This document shows, piece by piece, positions 8,424-16,900 of a stretch of DNA of 29,582 nt. The translations under genes and the position numbers were made by a program. Position 1 is the stretch's first letter. Each line of letters opens with the position of its first letter. The notes beneath the pieces are model-generated. The model did not search any database. It was given only the letters and a program-made list of their open reading frames with translations, and was not told the origin of the DNA. Origin of the DNA: Stramenopiles sp. TOSAG23-3 (lineage: Eukaryota > Sar); contig LT642193.1 in the NCBI GenBank assembly GCA_900128585.1, forward strand, positions 1 to 29,582. The letters run 5' to 3'.

Positions 8424-9740
8424 TCAACCACTTCCCGTTTGACCATTGTTGGGGGCTCCCTTTTCAATGTTGTACTCCCCGGTAGGCTGAACAACTTGGG
8501 CAGTCACGATATGCGGCTGGTTGACGAGGACTGTCCCTACCGGCTGTTGAAACTGTCCGTTCACAGGAAGGTCGCCAGTGTACAGGCAGCAGCCCCTCGC
8601 GGAAAGCAAGATAATCCCGGCGATCAAGTTTTCTACCACCCCCAACATATAGGAAACAACCAGAGGAACTTGGATGTCCCCCTTGCAGCCCAAGGCAGCA
8701 GGGTACCTCTCCACTACGGCGCTGCCACCATGTCTCATCACATCCAAATTGTTATGGATAACCATGATGGCGGCATACCCCGCAAATAGGGCAAGGTGGA
8801 GGGTACCGAACATAGCGAAATGGACGGGACGCTTGACATACTGCTCGAAACGGGTCCTGCAACAAAACGAACAGACTCGGGCCGCGAACATGGGCACGGT
8901 CACTATCGTCAGTAAAATGGCCAAACCGCGCGGGTGGTCCTTTCGGGACGTCAGGACAATGTCATGGTCAGAGTCCATGGTCTTTTCTATGGTCTTCTTC
9001 TGCCTCATAAAATTGTGCTCCTTGAAAACATCATTCGCAAGCAAATCGTTGAAGCCACCCTTTTCCTGGTTTCCTGAGATCTGCACCGATGGGAAATCCA
9101 CCTTAACCCTTTTTTCATCCCAATCTTTCTTTTCCCGGTAAGCATCGTCGTTGCGCATCTCAGTGTGGTTTCGGTCCCCTTCGTCGTCGTCAGAAGGTAC
9201 AGAGGTCATATTTTCGATCAAATTTTTGCCGATGGACTTCCATGACAAACGACCCTCTTGAACAGTAAATGTTGCCTGTTCGCAGTTATGGTAGTGGGGA
9301 TCCCCAAACTTTTGATAATAATCTTGCTCGTTCATGCATAGCGAGAGCCGTTCCTTCTGAAGGACACTGCAACGGATTTTTACCTCGACAATAATATCCT
9401 CAAACGGGACGCTGAGGCACGCGATAAACGCGGCTACTGCACATATTAGGCTTATGCACATGGTAAACATGTAACAGCAACGGTTGTCGATATGGTGGTT
9501 GTAATGGGGGCTGCGGCCGCGATAGTTTTGTTGCACGTAGGGACGTTGTTGCCCCATTATCGGTTGGGCGAAGCTGTGGTTCAAGCAGCTTACGTCAAAC
9601 GTATCCCCAGGCTGCAAGTTCTGAGGCACCTGGACTTGAAACACCCCTCCTTGGGGGCCATGTACCTGGACGGCACCACCCCCGTGAAGGTTCGGGGGAA
9701 CCGTCACCTTTAACACGAAAGACACGGGCGCTACCTGCAT
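8424..9740 (-). CDS. four-helix membrane protein with N-terminal VxVPxxxxxG motif
   Basis: A 438-residue protein with a clear ATG at 9740. Residues 8-50 hold the repeated motif VTVPPNLHGGG then FQVQVPQNLQPGDTFDV, a short beta-type segment seen in many algal and protist proteins of unknown role. A Tyr/His/Arg-rich linker follows. Likely transmembrane helices are at about 89-111, 272-293, 307-328 and 359-381. Between the first two is a 160-residue loop with several cysteines, two N-glycosylation sequons (NMTS, NHTE) and charged stretches, probably lumenal or extracellular. The tail is polar and Gln/Val-rich. The topology resembles tetraspanning proteins, but I cannot assign it to a family. The gene is flanked on both sides by copies of a MITE-like element. 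Confidence 0.75.
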   Translation of the reverse strand: MQVAPVSFVLKVTVPPNLHGGGAVQVHGPQGGVFQVQVPQNLQPGDTFDVSCLNHSFAQPIMGQQRPYVQQNYRGRSPHYNHHIDNRCCYMFTMCISLICAVAAFIACLSVPFEDIIVEVKIRCSVLQKERLSLCMNEQDYYQKFGDPHYHNCEQATFTVQEGRLSWKSIGKNLIENMTSVPSDDDEGDRNHTEMRNDDAYREKKDWDEKRVKVDFPSVQISGNQEKGGFNDLLANDVFKEHNFMRQKKTIEKTMDSDHDIVLTSRKDHPRGLAILLTIVTVPMFAARVCSFCCRTRFEQYVKRPVHFAMFGTLHLALFAGYAAIMVIHNNLDVMRHGGSAVVERYPAALGCKGDIQVPLVVSYMLGVVENLIAGIILLSARGCCLYTGDLPVNGQFQQPVGTVLVNQPHIVTAQVVQPTGEYNIEKGAPNNGQTGSG

Positions 9741-10444
9741 TTTCCCAGAGTCAGAGTGTGCGTGTGCGTGTTGTTGTTCCGTCGGGGGTTATTACACTCG
9801 AAGAAGTTAAAAAGGGCAAAGGTGAAGGCTTTTCTAACGCCGTGACTGTAGAGGACTATTGTTAACTTCACCAATTAAACCGTTGCATTGTTCATATGAA
9901 TGTCTGTTTTATTTTTTTATTCTTTATTCTTGCATTCAGAAGTCGTCTACGTATACCACATGCGATCGTGCGTGCGCAAATTACATAATGTGTATATAAT
10001 AAGCATGCCCAACTTTGAGCAGCGGGGGCTGGTTGAGTAGTAGGTACTAGGTTTTATTAATGCTGTATGGTGTATATTATATTAGTTACAAGTACACAAT
10101 ATTTTAAGTTTTTTTTGCGATAAAATTCAATGATTTTTGTACTTGTAATGTAATGTCCTATATAAATGCGTAGAGTGAAAATAAAAGAGAACTTTTTTTG
10201 GTTGAAATAATTATAAGTGTTTTCGTCATTTTCTTGTTATTCAATGTTATTATTTTTCGTACAGTAATAACACTGCTAACTCCCTGCTAGTTTTTTAATT
10301 TAAAAAAAAAAGTTCACACACATATATATCATCCTCGTACACCCCTCTCTCTGGCTCTCTGGACACAAAATCGGATTATTAGTCTCACCTACCTACCATT
10401 AATGGCCTGCACTTCTTGGTAAAAGTGTTCATTTTTTGCATCTC
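9741..10444. other. AT-rich spacer containing the second MITE-like element
   Basis: This is the upstream side of the four-helix membrane protein gene and the 3' side of the RING gene. Apart from the inverted-repeat element at 10070-10176 it shows A/T runs and short CA/TA and CT repeats near 10315-10355; no gene is evident. Confidence 0.5.
10070..10176. mobile_element. MITE-like short inverted-repeat element, copy 2
   Basis: TACAAGTAC (10087-10095) faces GTACTTGTAATG starting at 10139. The right arm continues through TCCTATATAAATGCGTAGAGT, ending at 10176. The interior (TTTTTTTTGCGATAAAATTCAATGAT region) is the reverse complement of the interior of copy 1, while the right-hand arm and about 40 bases beyond it match copy 1 in the same direction. 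The left arm is more diverged, so the left edge is approximate. Confidence 0.5.
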
Positions 10445-11794
10445 TCAAGCAATCAGAACATCTTTTAATTTCAAAGTGCTACGACAGATTGGACATCTCC
10501 CTTCCTGTAGATTCCCGTCGTACCCCAATGAACCAGCAATACACTCCATACAAAAGAAGTGACCACATGGCGTCATCACTTTTGTAACATTATTAGCACC
10601 GAATGCTTCGAAACAAACAGGACATTCTTTATCCTGCATTCTATTTTTCTGCTGCGTGGTTAGTTGCTCTACGTGGTTTATAATAGACCCTTTTAAACCA
10701 AAAGAGCCTTCTTCTGTTGTAATTTTTCCACTAAAAGATTCCAACAATAAATCTTTCTTTCCGAAAGTAAATGTTAATTCTTCGGTTAGCGCGGCGTCGG
10801 TGTTCAAAGCGTCAGTTTTGAATTTAATCTTTGTGCCATCACTCCAATGACTTTTCGAAACAGTGCAATTTTTTGTCCCGATAATTATACAAATGCCTTT
10901 GTAATTTATATATGGTTCTGGGTCAGTGCCAATAATCTTTAGGACAATATCATGAGGATCATCCTCTGTTTTATTATCATAACCTATACCTTCAACATCA
11001 ATGCTGTACGTTAAATTTCTTCCGTAGATTAATTCCAAGAAAGCTTTAGCTTTTCGTGTTAGAATTCTTGCCGGGCGTGATGGAGCCCGCTGTGGCGCCC
11101 GTTGTTGTTCTTGATGTTCCGTTGGTTCATTATTTCTCGACGGGTGGAGTGGCGGCGGTGGCCCATTATTTCTCGACGGGTGGGGTGGCGGCGGTGGCCC
11201 ATTATATCTCGACGGCGGTACATACGGATCAGAAGGTAACGACACCGCAACGGCACTGTGAATTATTGGCGCAGAAGGTAACGGTTGCACCGTTGGCACA
11301 GAAGGTAACGACATCGCAACGGCGCTATGAATTATTGGCGCAGAAGGTAACGGTTGCACCGTTGGCGCAGAAGGTAACGACACCGCAACGGCACTGTGAA
11401 TTATTGGCGCAGAAGGTAACGGTTGCATCGTTGGCGGAAAAGGTAACGGTTGCACCGTTGGCACAGAAGGTAACGGTTGCATCGTTGACGCAGCAGGTTC
11501 TACTCGGAAAGATGTGCAAACGTGAACGGCCCTCTCCTTATCGAGCTCGCGCACGAACACTTGCTTCACGCTGTAATCCTCCTTACATGTATTACCATCC
11601 GGATGACACGAATACAGTGTATTATAACGCACATGCAGTGTATTATCCTGGTTTCGCTTGACAACCACGGCAGGGTACCACCCTGGCCAAGCCCTCGTGC
11701 CTCCGTGCCACTTTGCCATAACTCTGGTCCCAGCCGTAAACTTGGCATTCTCTGCCTGCTCCTTCTCCTCTTCCTTGGTCGGTTGGTTACCCAT
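10445..11794 (-). CDS. RING-finger protein with Tudor/Agenet-like N-terminus, putative E3 ubiquitin ligase
   Basis: A 449-residue protein. The start at 11794 gives MGNQPTKEEE, with Gly2 in an N-myristoylation-like context. Residues 19-83 (VMAKWHGGTRAWPGWYPAVV, then LHVRYNTLYSCHPDG) resemble a Tudor/Agenet-like beta-barrel. Residues 105-190 are a Pro-rich tandem repeat; residues 191-245 are Pro/Arg/Asn-rich. A beta-rich region (250-375) of unknown type follows. The C-terminus is a complete C3HC4 RING: C391-x2-C394, C410, H412, C415-x2-C418, C434-x2-C437, with CPVCFEAF and CPICRSTL. RING proteins of this form usually recruit E2 enzymes. Third-position GC is lower than in neighbouring genes. Target and pathway are unknown. 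Confidence 0.82.
   Translation of the reverse strand: MGNQPTKEEEKEQAENAKFTAGTRVMAKWHGGTRAWPGWYPAVVVKRNQDNTLHVRYNTLYSCHPDGNTCKEDYSVKQVFVRELDKERAVHVCTSFRVEPAASTMQPLPSVPTVQPLPFPPTMQPLPSAPIIHSAVAVSLPSAPTVQPLPSAPIIHSAVAMSLPSVPTVQPLPSAPIIHSAVAVSLPSDPYVPPSRYNGPPPPPHPSRNNGPPPPLHPSRNNEPTEHQEQQRAPQRAPSRPARILTRKAKAFLELIYGRNLTYSIDVEGIGYDNKTEDDPHDIVLKIIGTDPEPYINYKGICIIIGTKNCTVSKSHWSDGTKIKFKTDALNTDAALTEELTFTFGKKDLLLESFSGKITTEEGSFGLKGSIINHVEQLTTQQKNRMQDKECPVCFEAFGANNVTKVMTPCGHFFCMECIAGSLGYDGNLQEGRCPICRSTLKLKDVLIA
11231..11467. repeat. 69-bp in-frame tandem repeat within the RING gene
   Basis: AATTATTGGCGCAGAAGGTA recurs at 11261, 11330 and 11399, exactly 69 bases apart, with a partial unit to the left. It encodes a 23-residue repeat of the SAPIIHSAVAVSLPSAPTVQ type. 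Shorter AAGGTAACGGTTGCACCGTT sub-repeats occur within and beyond it. Units differ by only a few bases, implying recent expansion or homogenisation. The unit is a multiple of three, so copy-number changes keep the frame. Confidence 0.92.
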
Positions 11795-12010
11795 CGCTGG
11801 TGCCTGGGCCAGAAGGTCGTTAATACATAAAAAAATGTTAGTCAACTCAACAATAGTAAATAGTTGCTTATTATTTATATACGCTAATAAATTTATAATG
11901 CAATAGACAATGATCAAACCAAAACCTGGTACAAATTTTTTTCGTTTGTTCTTTCTTCTTTTTTTAGTAAAATAATAATAACTACTAGTAAAATATCGAT
12001 ATAATATATA

Positions 12011-12052
12011 CCTACTAATAAGTAGGCAAGACGACTAAGTAGGCAAGACGAC
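12011..12052. repeat. hairpin plus perfect 17-bp tandem duplication
   Basis: CCTACT-AATA-AGTAGG (12011-12026) is a perfect six-pair hairpin. Overlapping it, TAAGTAGGCAAGACGAC occurs twice in immediate succession (12019-12035 and 12036-12052). Confidence 0.85.
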
Positions 12053-12064
12053 GTACGGCACGGT

Positions 12065-12110
12065 ACGGGTACCCGTATTAATATTATAGGAGGTACCGGT
12101 ACCTGTACCT
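12065..12110. repeat. GTACC-rich palindrome cluster, copy 2
   Basis: Two perfect palindromes, ACGGGTACCCGT (12065-12076) and AGGTACCGGTACCT (12091-12104), are separated by an AT palindrome. The right part, reverse-complemented, matches 8126-8150. Confidence 0.7.
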
Positions 12111-12248
12111 CACCACTATTGTCTATAATAATAAAAAGAAGGATGCTGTGTCGATCATATATAATAGGAAGCCTTATTTTAGCAGCACCCAAGCAAGCCC
12201 AAGCGGCCCGGTGGCCGGTGGTCCGATGTATTCATTGCATCGGCAATT

Positions 12249-12506
12249 AGAGTAGAACACATTTTAAAGTTGGCAATTTCTTTTTAATCGACAGTTGCTT
12301 TGTCGGATACTTGAAGCGGTCCGCCACCGACTTCATCTGGGACCAATGCTTCATCTGCGGGTGGCAGAAGCAGTTCCCCATCTTCGTCGCCGACGTCATA
12401 CAGGCAGCCCGGCTAAGTAGGATGTGCGGTGTAAATAATAGAAGAAGAAAAAAAATCATCAATTTACACTCAAAAAGAAATTGCCAACTTTGATGTGTTC
12501 TGCTCT
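12249..12506. mobile_element. inverted-repeat-bounded unit around a coding-like fragment
   Basis: The left arm (12249-12285) and right arm (12472-12506) are inverted copies. Both read AGAG(T/C)AGAACACAT, then a one-to-three base difference, then AAAGTTGGCAATTTCTTTTT, giving about 33 matched bases. The 186-base interior contains a GC-rich coding-like segment. It could be a non-autonomous transposon that captured gene sequence, or an inverted partial gene duplication. Within the arms the same peptide reading (H-x-KVGNFFL) is possible in opposite directions, which favours the second view. No terminal target duplication was seen. Confidence 0.45.
12251..12493 (+). pseudogene. orphan coding-like fragment inside the inverted repeats
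   Basis: The frame is open from 12251 to TGA at 12491-12493. From about 12288 to 12415 nearly every codon ends in G or C, as in the strong genes of this window. The product includes IDSCFVGYLKRSATDF, IWDQCFICGWQKQF and PIFVADVIQAARLS. There is no ATG before this segment, and after it the frame runs into AT-rich, Arg/Lys/Asn-rich sequence. I infer a gene relic or captured exon. A short frame on the other strand starting with a hydrophobic stretch is less likely because it does not carry the codon signature. Confidence 0.45.
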
Positions 12507-12725
12507 CTTACAAATACGTACTTGTTCAAAATTGTACGAACCTTTCTGCGAGATCTTCTTATTTTTCATAATATAGCGCGCATAAAAAGAAAAGTGTTTG
12601 TTCGTTTTTTTACGTAAGTGATTGAGCAGAACTGAATTCGCGGTGTACATGAAAAAGATTTACTTCGTTTTTTTCTTAGCTTAATTTTTTAAATGAATGT
12701 GTGTGTGCCCATCCACCCCCCTATC

Positions 12726-13382
12726 TTATTTTTTCTTTCCCCAACATCCTTGAAGAGCCTTTTTTGGTTGCCTGGAACTTGGGATAGACGCTTTGAGTCT
12801 TAATTTACATATGGCAGTGGTCACTGCCGCGGCACTGGACAGGCCATTACTGCTATCATTTTTGGGAAAGTTTGCTACGTGGAAGGAAAGCACTTCCGTT
12901 TTGTACGCTCGCAGCATTTGCAGCTCTTCCGCTTTTGACGCAGCGTCCCCTTCGTCGGCCCGCAGCTCGTCGATAACTAGCAACGCTTTTGCCAAGGCAC
13001 GTTTCAAGTCTTTTGGGTCCTCCGTCGTTATCGCGTTTACTTTTCGGAGCACGCGCTCCTCCATCAGCTTCGCCTGCGCCACCCTCTTTGCCAGCAACGT
13101 CTCGCGCTTTTTCTTCAACTCGTCCGCTCTCTTCTTTTCCTCGATTTCTTCTCGCAGCAAAGTGTTGATCTCGGGGAGAAATTCGACGACTTCGTCGTAC
13201 GATATATTTCCGTCATTGTTACCGTCGATGTGTTTTACTAAATTTGCACTTTCCTCTGCGTCGATGCCAAGTTTTGAGAGACCAGCAACCATCTCTTTTT
13301 GACTCAACGTTCCAGAATGGTCCGCGTCCATCTTTGCGAACACTGCCCGCAGGTTCTCTACGTCAAGGCTCACGGTTGTCAT
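12726..13382 (-). CDS. EF-hand calcium-binding protein with coiled coil
   Basis: A 218-residue protein with an ATG at 13382. It has two canonical EF-hand loops, DADHSGTLSQKE (19-30) and DGNNDGNISYDE (53-64), each with Asp at position 1, Gly at 6 and Glu at 12, spaced as a calmodulin-type pair. A charged helical region (about 73-115, EEIEEKKRADELKKKRETLL) looks like a coiled coil. The remaining half is Ala/Lys/Leu-rich and ends in basic residues (GCWGKKK). It probably senses calcium and couples it to an unknown partner. It lies on the same strand downstream of the calcium channel homologue, with 576 bases between; this may be coincidence. Confidence 0.82.
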   Translation of the reverse strand: MTTVSLDVENLRAVFAKMDADHSGTLSQKEMVAGLSKLGIDAEESANLVKHIDGNNDGNISYDEVVEFLPEINTLLREEIEEKKRADELKKKRETLLAKRVAQAKLMEERVLRKVNAITTEDPKDLKRALAKALLVIDELRADEGDAASKAEELQMLRAYKTEVLSFHVANFPKNDSSNGLSSAAAVTTAICKLRLKASIPSSRQPKKALQGCWGKKK

Positions 13383-13958
13383 GGTAGAAGATATAGATAT
13401 AGAGGGAAGAACACGTTATATGTTAGATATACTGTGTCTTGGAATTCTTTTCGATACAAACCTCGTATATATTACAGTTACGCCTTACAAATAATAATGT
13501 CTCTTTTCTCTCTCTGTCTCTCTTGCTTTTTACTCTATTTATTTATTAATATATGGTAGGTAAGTAAATTAAACTGTTTCCAACCCGGAGAGTGTAGTAA
13601 AAATTAAAATACAAAAGTGTGATGATGGATGAGAAGACTCTCCTCCTCCTCTGCTATTAATATCATCTGCTATGCTGCTGCAACAACACAATAAAAGTGT
13701 TCGAACAACATTGAAAAACTTGGAGTCAGTGTTACTATACCAATTGATATTGGCAACAATAATACAAGTAGAATCTTTTTTTTTGTCTCAACACTGAGAG
13801 CTGTTGTAGTCATATTTTTTATTTATGAAAACAAATTATATATAGTAAGAGTATAACAAAAATATCGTATGATATCATAAAAAAGTAAATTCTTAATATA
13901 TTTTGTTTTCTTTTGCTTTTTAATCTACCTGTCTTTCCACCCCACGCGTTTCGTTCAG
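13383..13958. other. AT-rich spacer between the channel and EF-hand genes
   Basis: No gene is seen. A CT-rich run at 13501-13525 (purine-rich on the coding strand of the EF-hand gene) lies about 120 bases before its ATG. The rest is A/T-rich, with a TATATAT segment near 13838-13848. Confidence 0.5.
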
Positions 13959-16900
13959 TCAATTTCTTTCTTCGGGTGGCTTATTTTCAATTGCTGGTGC
14001 GACGGGGGGGGCAGTACCCTCGCTGCTTTTCCCCTCGGCGTGGGAAAGACAGGACGACAAATCGATCGTTTCTACAGATTTGCGTTTCATCGCTTTGCTT
14101 TTCTGGGCGGCTGCTTTTCTATCCATCTCTTTGGTCATTTGGGCTTTAACTTTATCCGGAACTTGCTCGAAATCGAATTTGAACTCTTTTCCAGCCCGCA
14201 GCGCCAACGCTTGCAACGTTTCCTGAAAACTAATCTCGTAGCAGAACCCATCCGGCCCAACGTCTTCTGGGTTGTCCGCCAAGGTCTCGTCGTGTTTCGC
14301 AACCTTGATGTTGAGCATCTGCTCCCACTCTCTCGCTTCGGTCATCAAGACACTCTGGTCGTTGATGACGATCCCATTCTCGTCCTTTTTATTTTGCAGC
14401 CCTAGCGGAGCCTCAATTTTCGTAATTAACTCTGGGAGGTGTTTTACGTCTATCCACTTGTTCGCGTTGTGGTCGTAAAACGCCCAGGCGTCTTGGAAGC
14501 TTTCCATGTGGCCCTCCGTGACCGCGTTGTCGTTCAATCGAACCGTGTCACCAAACGTATCCAATACGATAGCAACGATGAGGTTCAACAGAATGAAGTT
14601 TAACAGGACGAAGAAAAAGACGAAAAAGACGGGAGGGATGATACTCCCCGCACCGCAGTTCGCGTCGCATTCAACACCGCAGCCGGTGATGTCCAACCTC
14701 TCCTTCAGGCAGTACGGCTCCTCGATCATCAGGTCGTGCATGATACCGTTGAAGCTCTCCCCGGTGGAGGAACGGAACAAGGTCATAAATGCCACGTCGA
14801 AGCTGTTGAAGTTCGCGTCTTCGTTCAATAGCTCCTGTGGCTTTACGTACGCAAACAGGTTCATCCCAAGGACAGAGAATATCAAGAACGCAAGGATCGT
14901 CACCGCGCCGACGTTCGATATTGCAGGAAGGGCAAAGACCAACGTCTTGAACAGTTCTAGAAGACTCCGGGACGTTCGCACCAGCCGGAAGATTCTTGCG
15001 ACCCTCACGATGCGAAGAAGCGTTGCGAACTGGCCTACGTCGAAGATCATGCCTACCCACGAAGCGCACACGAGGAAGCAATCAAAGCGGTTCCAGACGG
15101 TCGACAGGTACTGCTTCATGCCCAAACCGATGATTTTACAAGCCATCTCGATCGTAAATATGATCCCAAATACCAAGTTGATGGTGGCGAGGAGTCCGTC
15201 CTGGACTGCCTCCTGGGGGGTTATCCGCAGCGCCAAGCAGAACGTGTTGGCAACGATAAGGGTCATTATCGTCATTTCGAACTTCTTCGACTCCACCAAG
15301 TAAAAGAACGGCTTCCTTAGCTTGGCGAGGGATTGCTTCCACGACGGGTCCTCCGCGGTGCTAATGGGCGCTTCCATCATCAGCTCTGGGCCTTTTGCAA
15401 GAAGAAGCCGCATCATATCAAGCCACTGCTTCTGCGTGTTCGTGATAAGGGCGGCCCCAGTTTCTTCGTCCTTGATCTCGTTGTAGTTGTCGATGACAAC
15501 GCCTACGAAGACGTTCGTCATTAGAAAGTCGATGACAACGATCGCCATGATGAAGTAAATTGCAGGAAAGTACGGGTTGGCCTTTGCGGGCCAGTCCGCC
15601 GTGTACTCGTACATGGGGGTGTCCATCCCCTGCACGTTGACCGCGTCGTACATGATGTCGGGCCACATTTCTCCGGACGAGACTTCGAACAGGGTGAGCA
15701 TGGCGTTCCCGATGTGGTCGAAGTTCCACGGGCTGACGTTCTCCCATTGTCGAGGGAACAGCCGCGCCGAGACGTTGCCTTTGATGTCGAACTTCGGGTG
15801 CGAGTCCACGGTCCAGGTGTCCTTCTGGCACTCCTCGACCAAACGCGGGTACGGCTGCCAGCCGCACTGGTCCCACGTCAGGTTAAAGGAACCGACGCAG
15901 TCCGCCTTCTCCGCGATGGTCTCGTCGTTGCAGTGCTTCATGCCGCCCATCCACATTTGGACACCAAGGATGGCAAAGATGGCGTAGAAGAGCATGGAGA
16001 CGAGCGTTACGTTGAAAATTGCGGGGAGTGACTTGAATATGGCGTTTACTACCAACCGAAGGCCGGGGTACTTGCGGACAACGCGCAGCGGCTTCAGGGC
16101 ACGGAGGGCACGGAGGGAGCGAAGGGCCTTCAAGCCCGGGTCCCCGGCCATGGCAAGGCTCAGGAAGGAGATGATCACGATGACAAAATCGAGCCAGTTC
16201 CAGCCGTCGCGCAAATACGCGCCTTTGTGGAACGCAAACCCCAACGCGATCATCTTGAGGACCATCTCAAACCCAAAGAGTATGGAGATGATCCAATCCA
16301 GCGTGACCATGACGCCCATGAAGTCTGCGCAGGACTCGACCTGGTACAGCTTCGCCAGCTCGTCGGTCTTGCAGTACCCGTTGGCCGGGACGTCGATGCA
16401 AAGCATGACCGTGCTGACGAAAATCAGAAACATGATCACGTTGTCGAACATCTGGTGGTCGCACAGGCGAAAAATGGTGACCCTCAGGGGGTTGTCTGGC
16501 TTGATGAAGCAGAAGGAGGCCTCCTTGGCGTTGAAGAAGTTCGTGGACCCCTCGCGCGCCATGACATCGACCTGCCCGGTGGCGTCGGAGCCCGCGCCGG
16601 CGCCAGCGTCAGGGCCCCCGGAGGGCAGCGGGGCGACCTTTGCGGAGTCGATCTGGGGCGTCTTCTTGTACTTATCCTCGGGCGTTTCCGCCTCTTCCTC
16701 GTCTTCTTCGTCCCCGCCTTCGAAGTTTGAGAGCAAGATTGCAAGGAACAGATTCAGAATCATGAAATTTCCGACAACATTTAAGAGCACAAAGTAGACG
16801 ATTGCCATGGCATAGTGGCCCCCGTTCGCGACCTCGGCGTCCTGCTTCAGCGCGTGCTGCGTGTTGAAGATGATCTCGTTCCAGTTCTCCCCGGTAAGGA

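Larger units (their letters stand above)
11795..12250. other. AT-rich spacer with palindromes and small repeats
   Basis: No supported gene. It contains the hairpin and 17-bp tandem repeat at 12011-12052, the palindromes at 12065-12104 and a GC-rich patch at 12186-12245 with a CCGATG/CATCGG hairpin. These lead directly into the inverted-repeat-bounded unit. Confidence 0.5.

Noticed and set aside
11231-11467. Regular 69-bp repeat considered as a CRISPR array
   Set aside because: The repeat is directly tandem without unique spacers, is in frame, and lies inside a protein gene of a eukaryote.
12247-12459. Minus-strand short frame beginning with a signal-peptide-like hydrophobic stretch
   Set aside because: The hydrophobic start comes from a CTT run, and the codon third-position signal in this segment is on the plus strand. 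It cannot be fully excluded.
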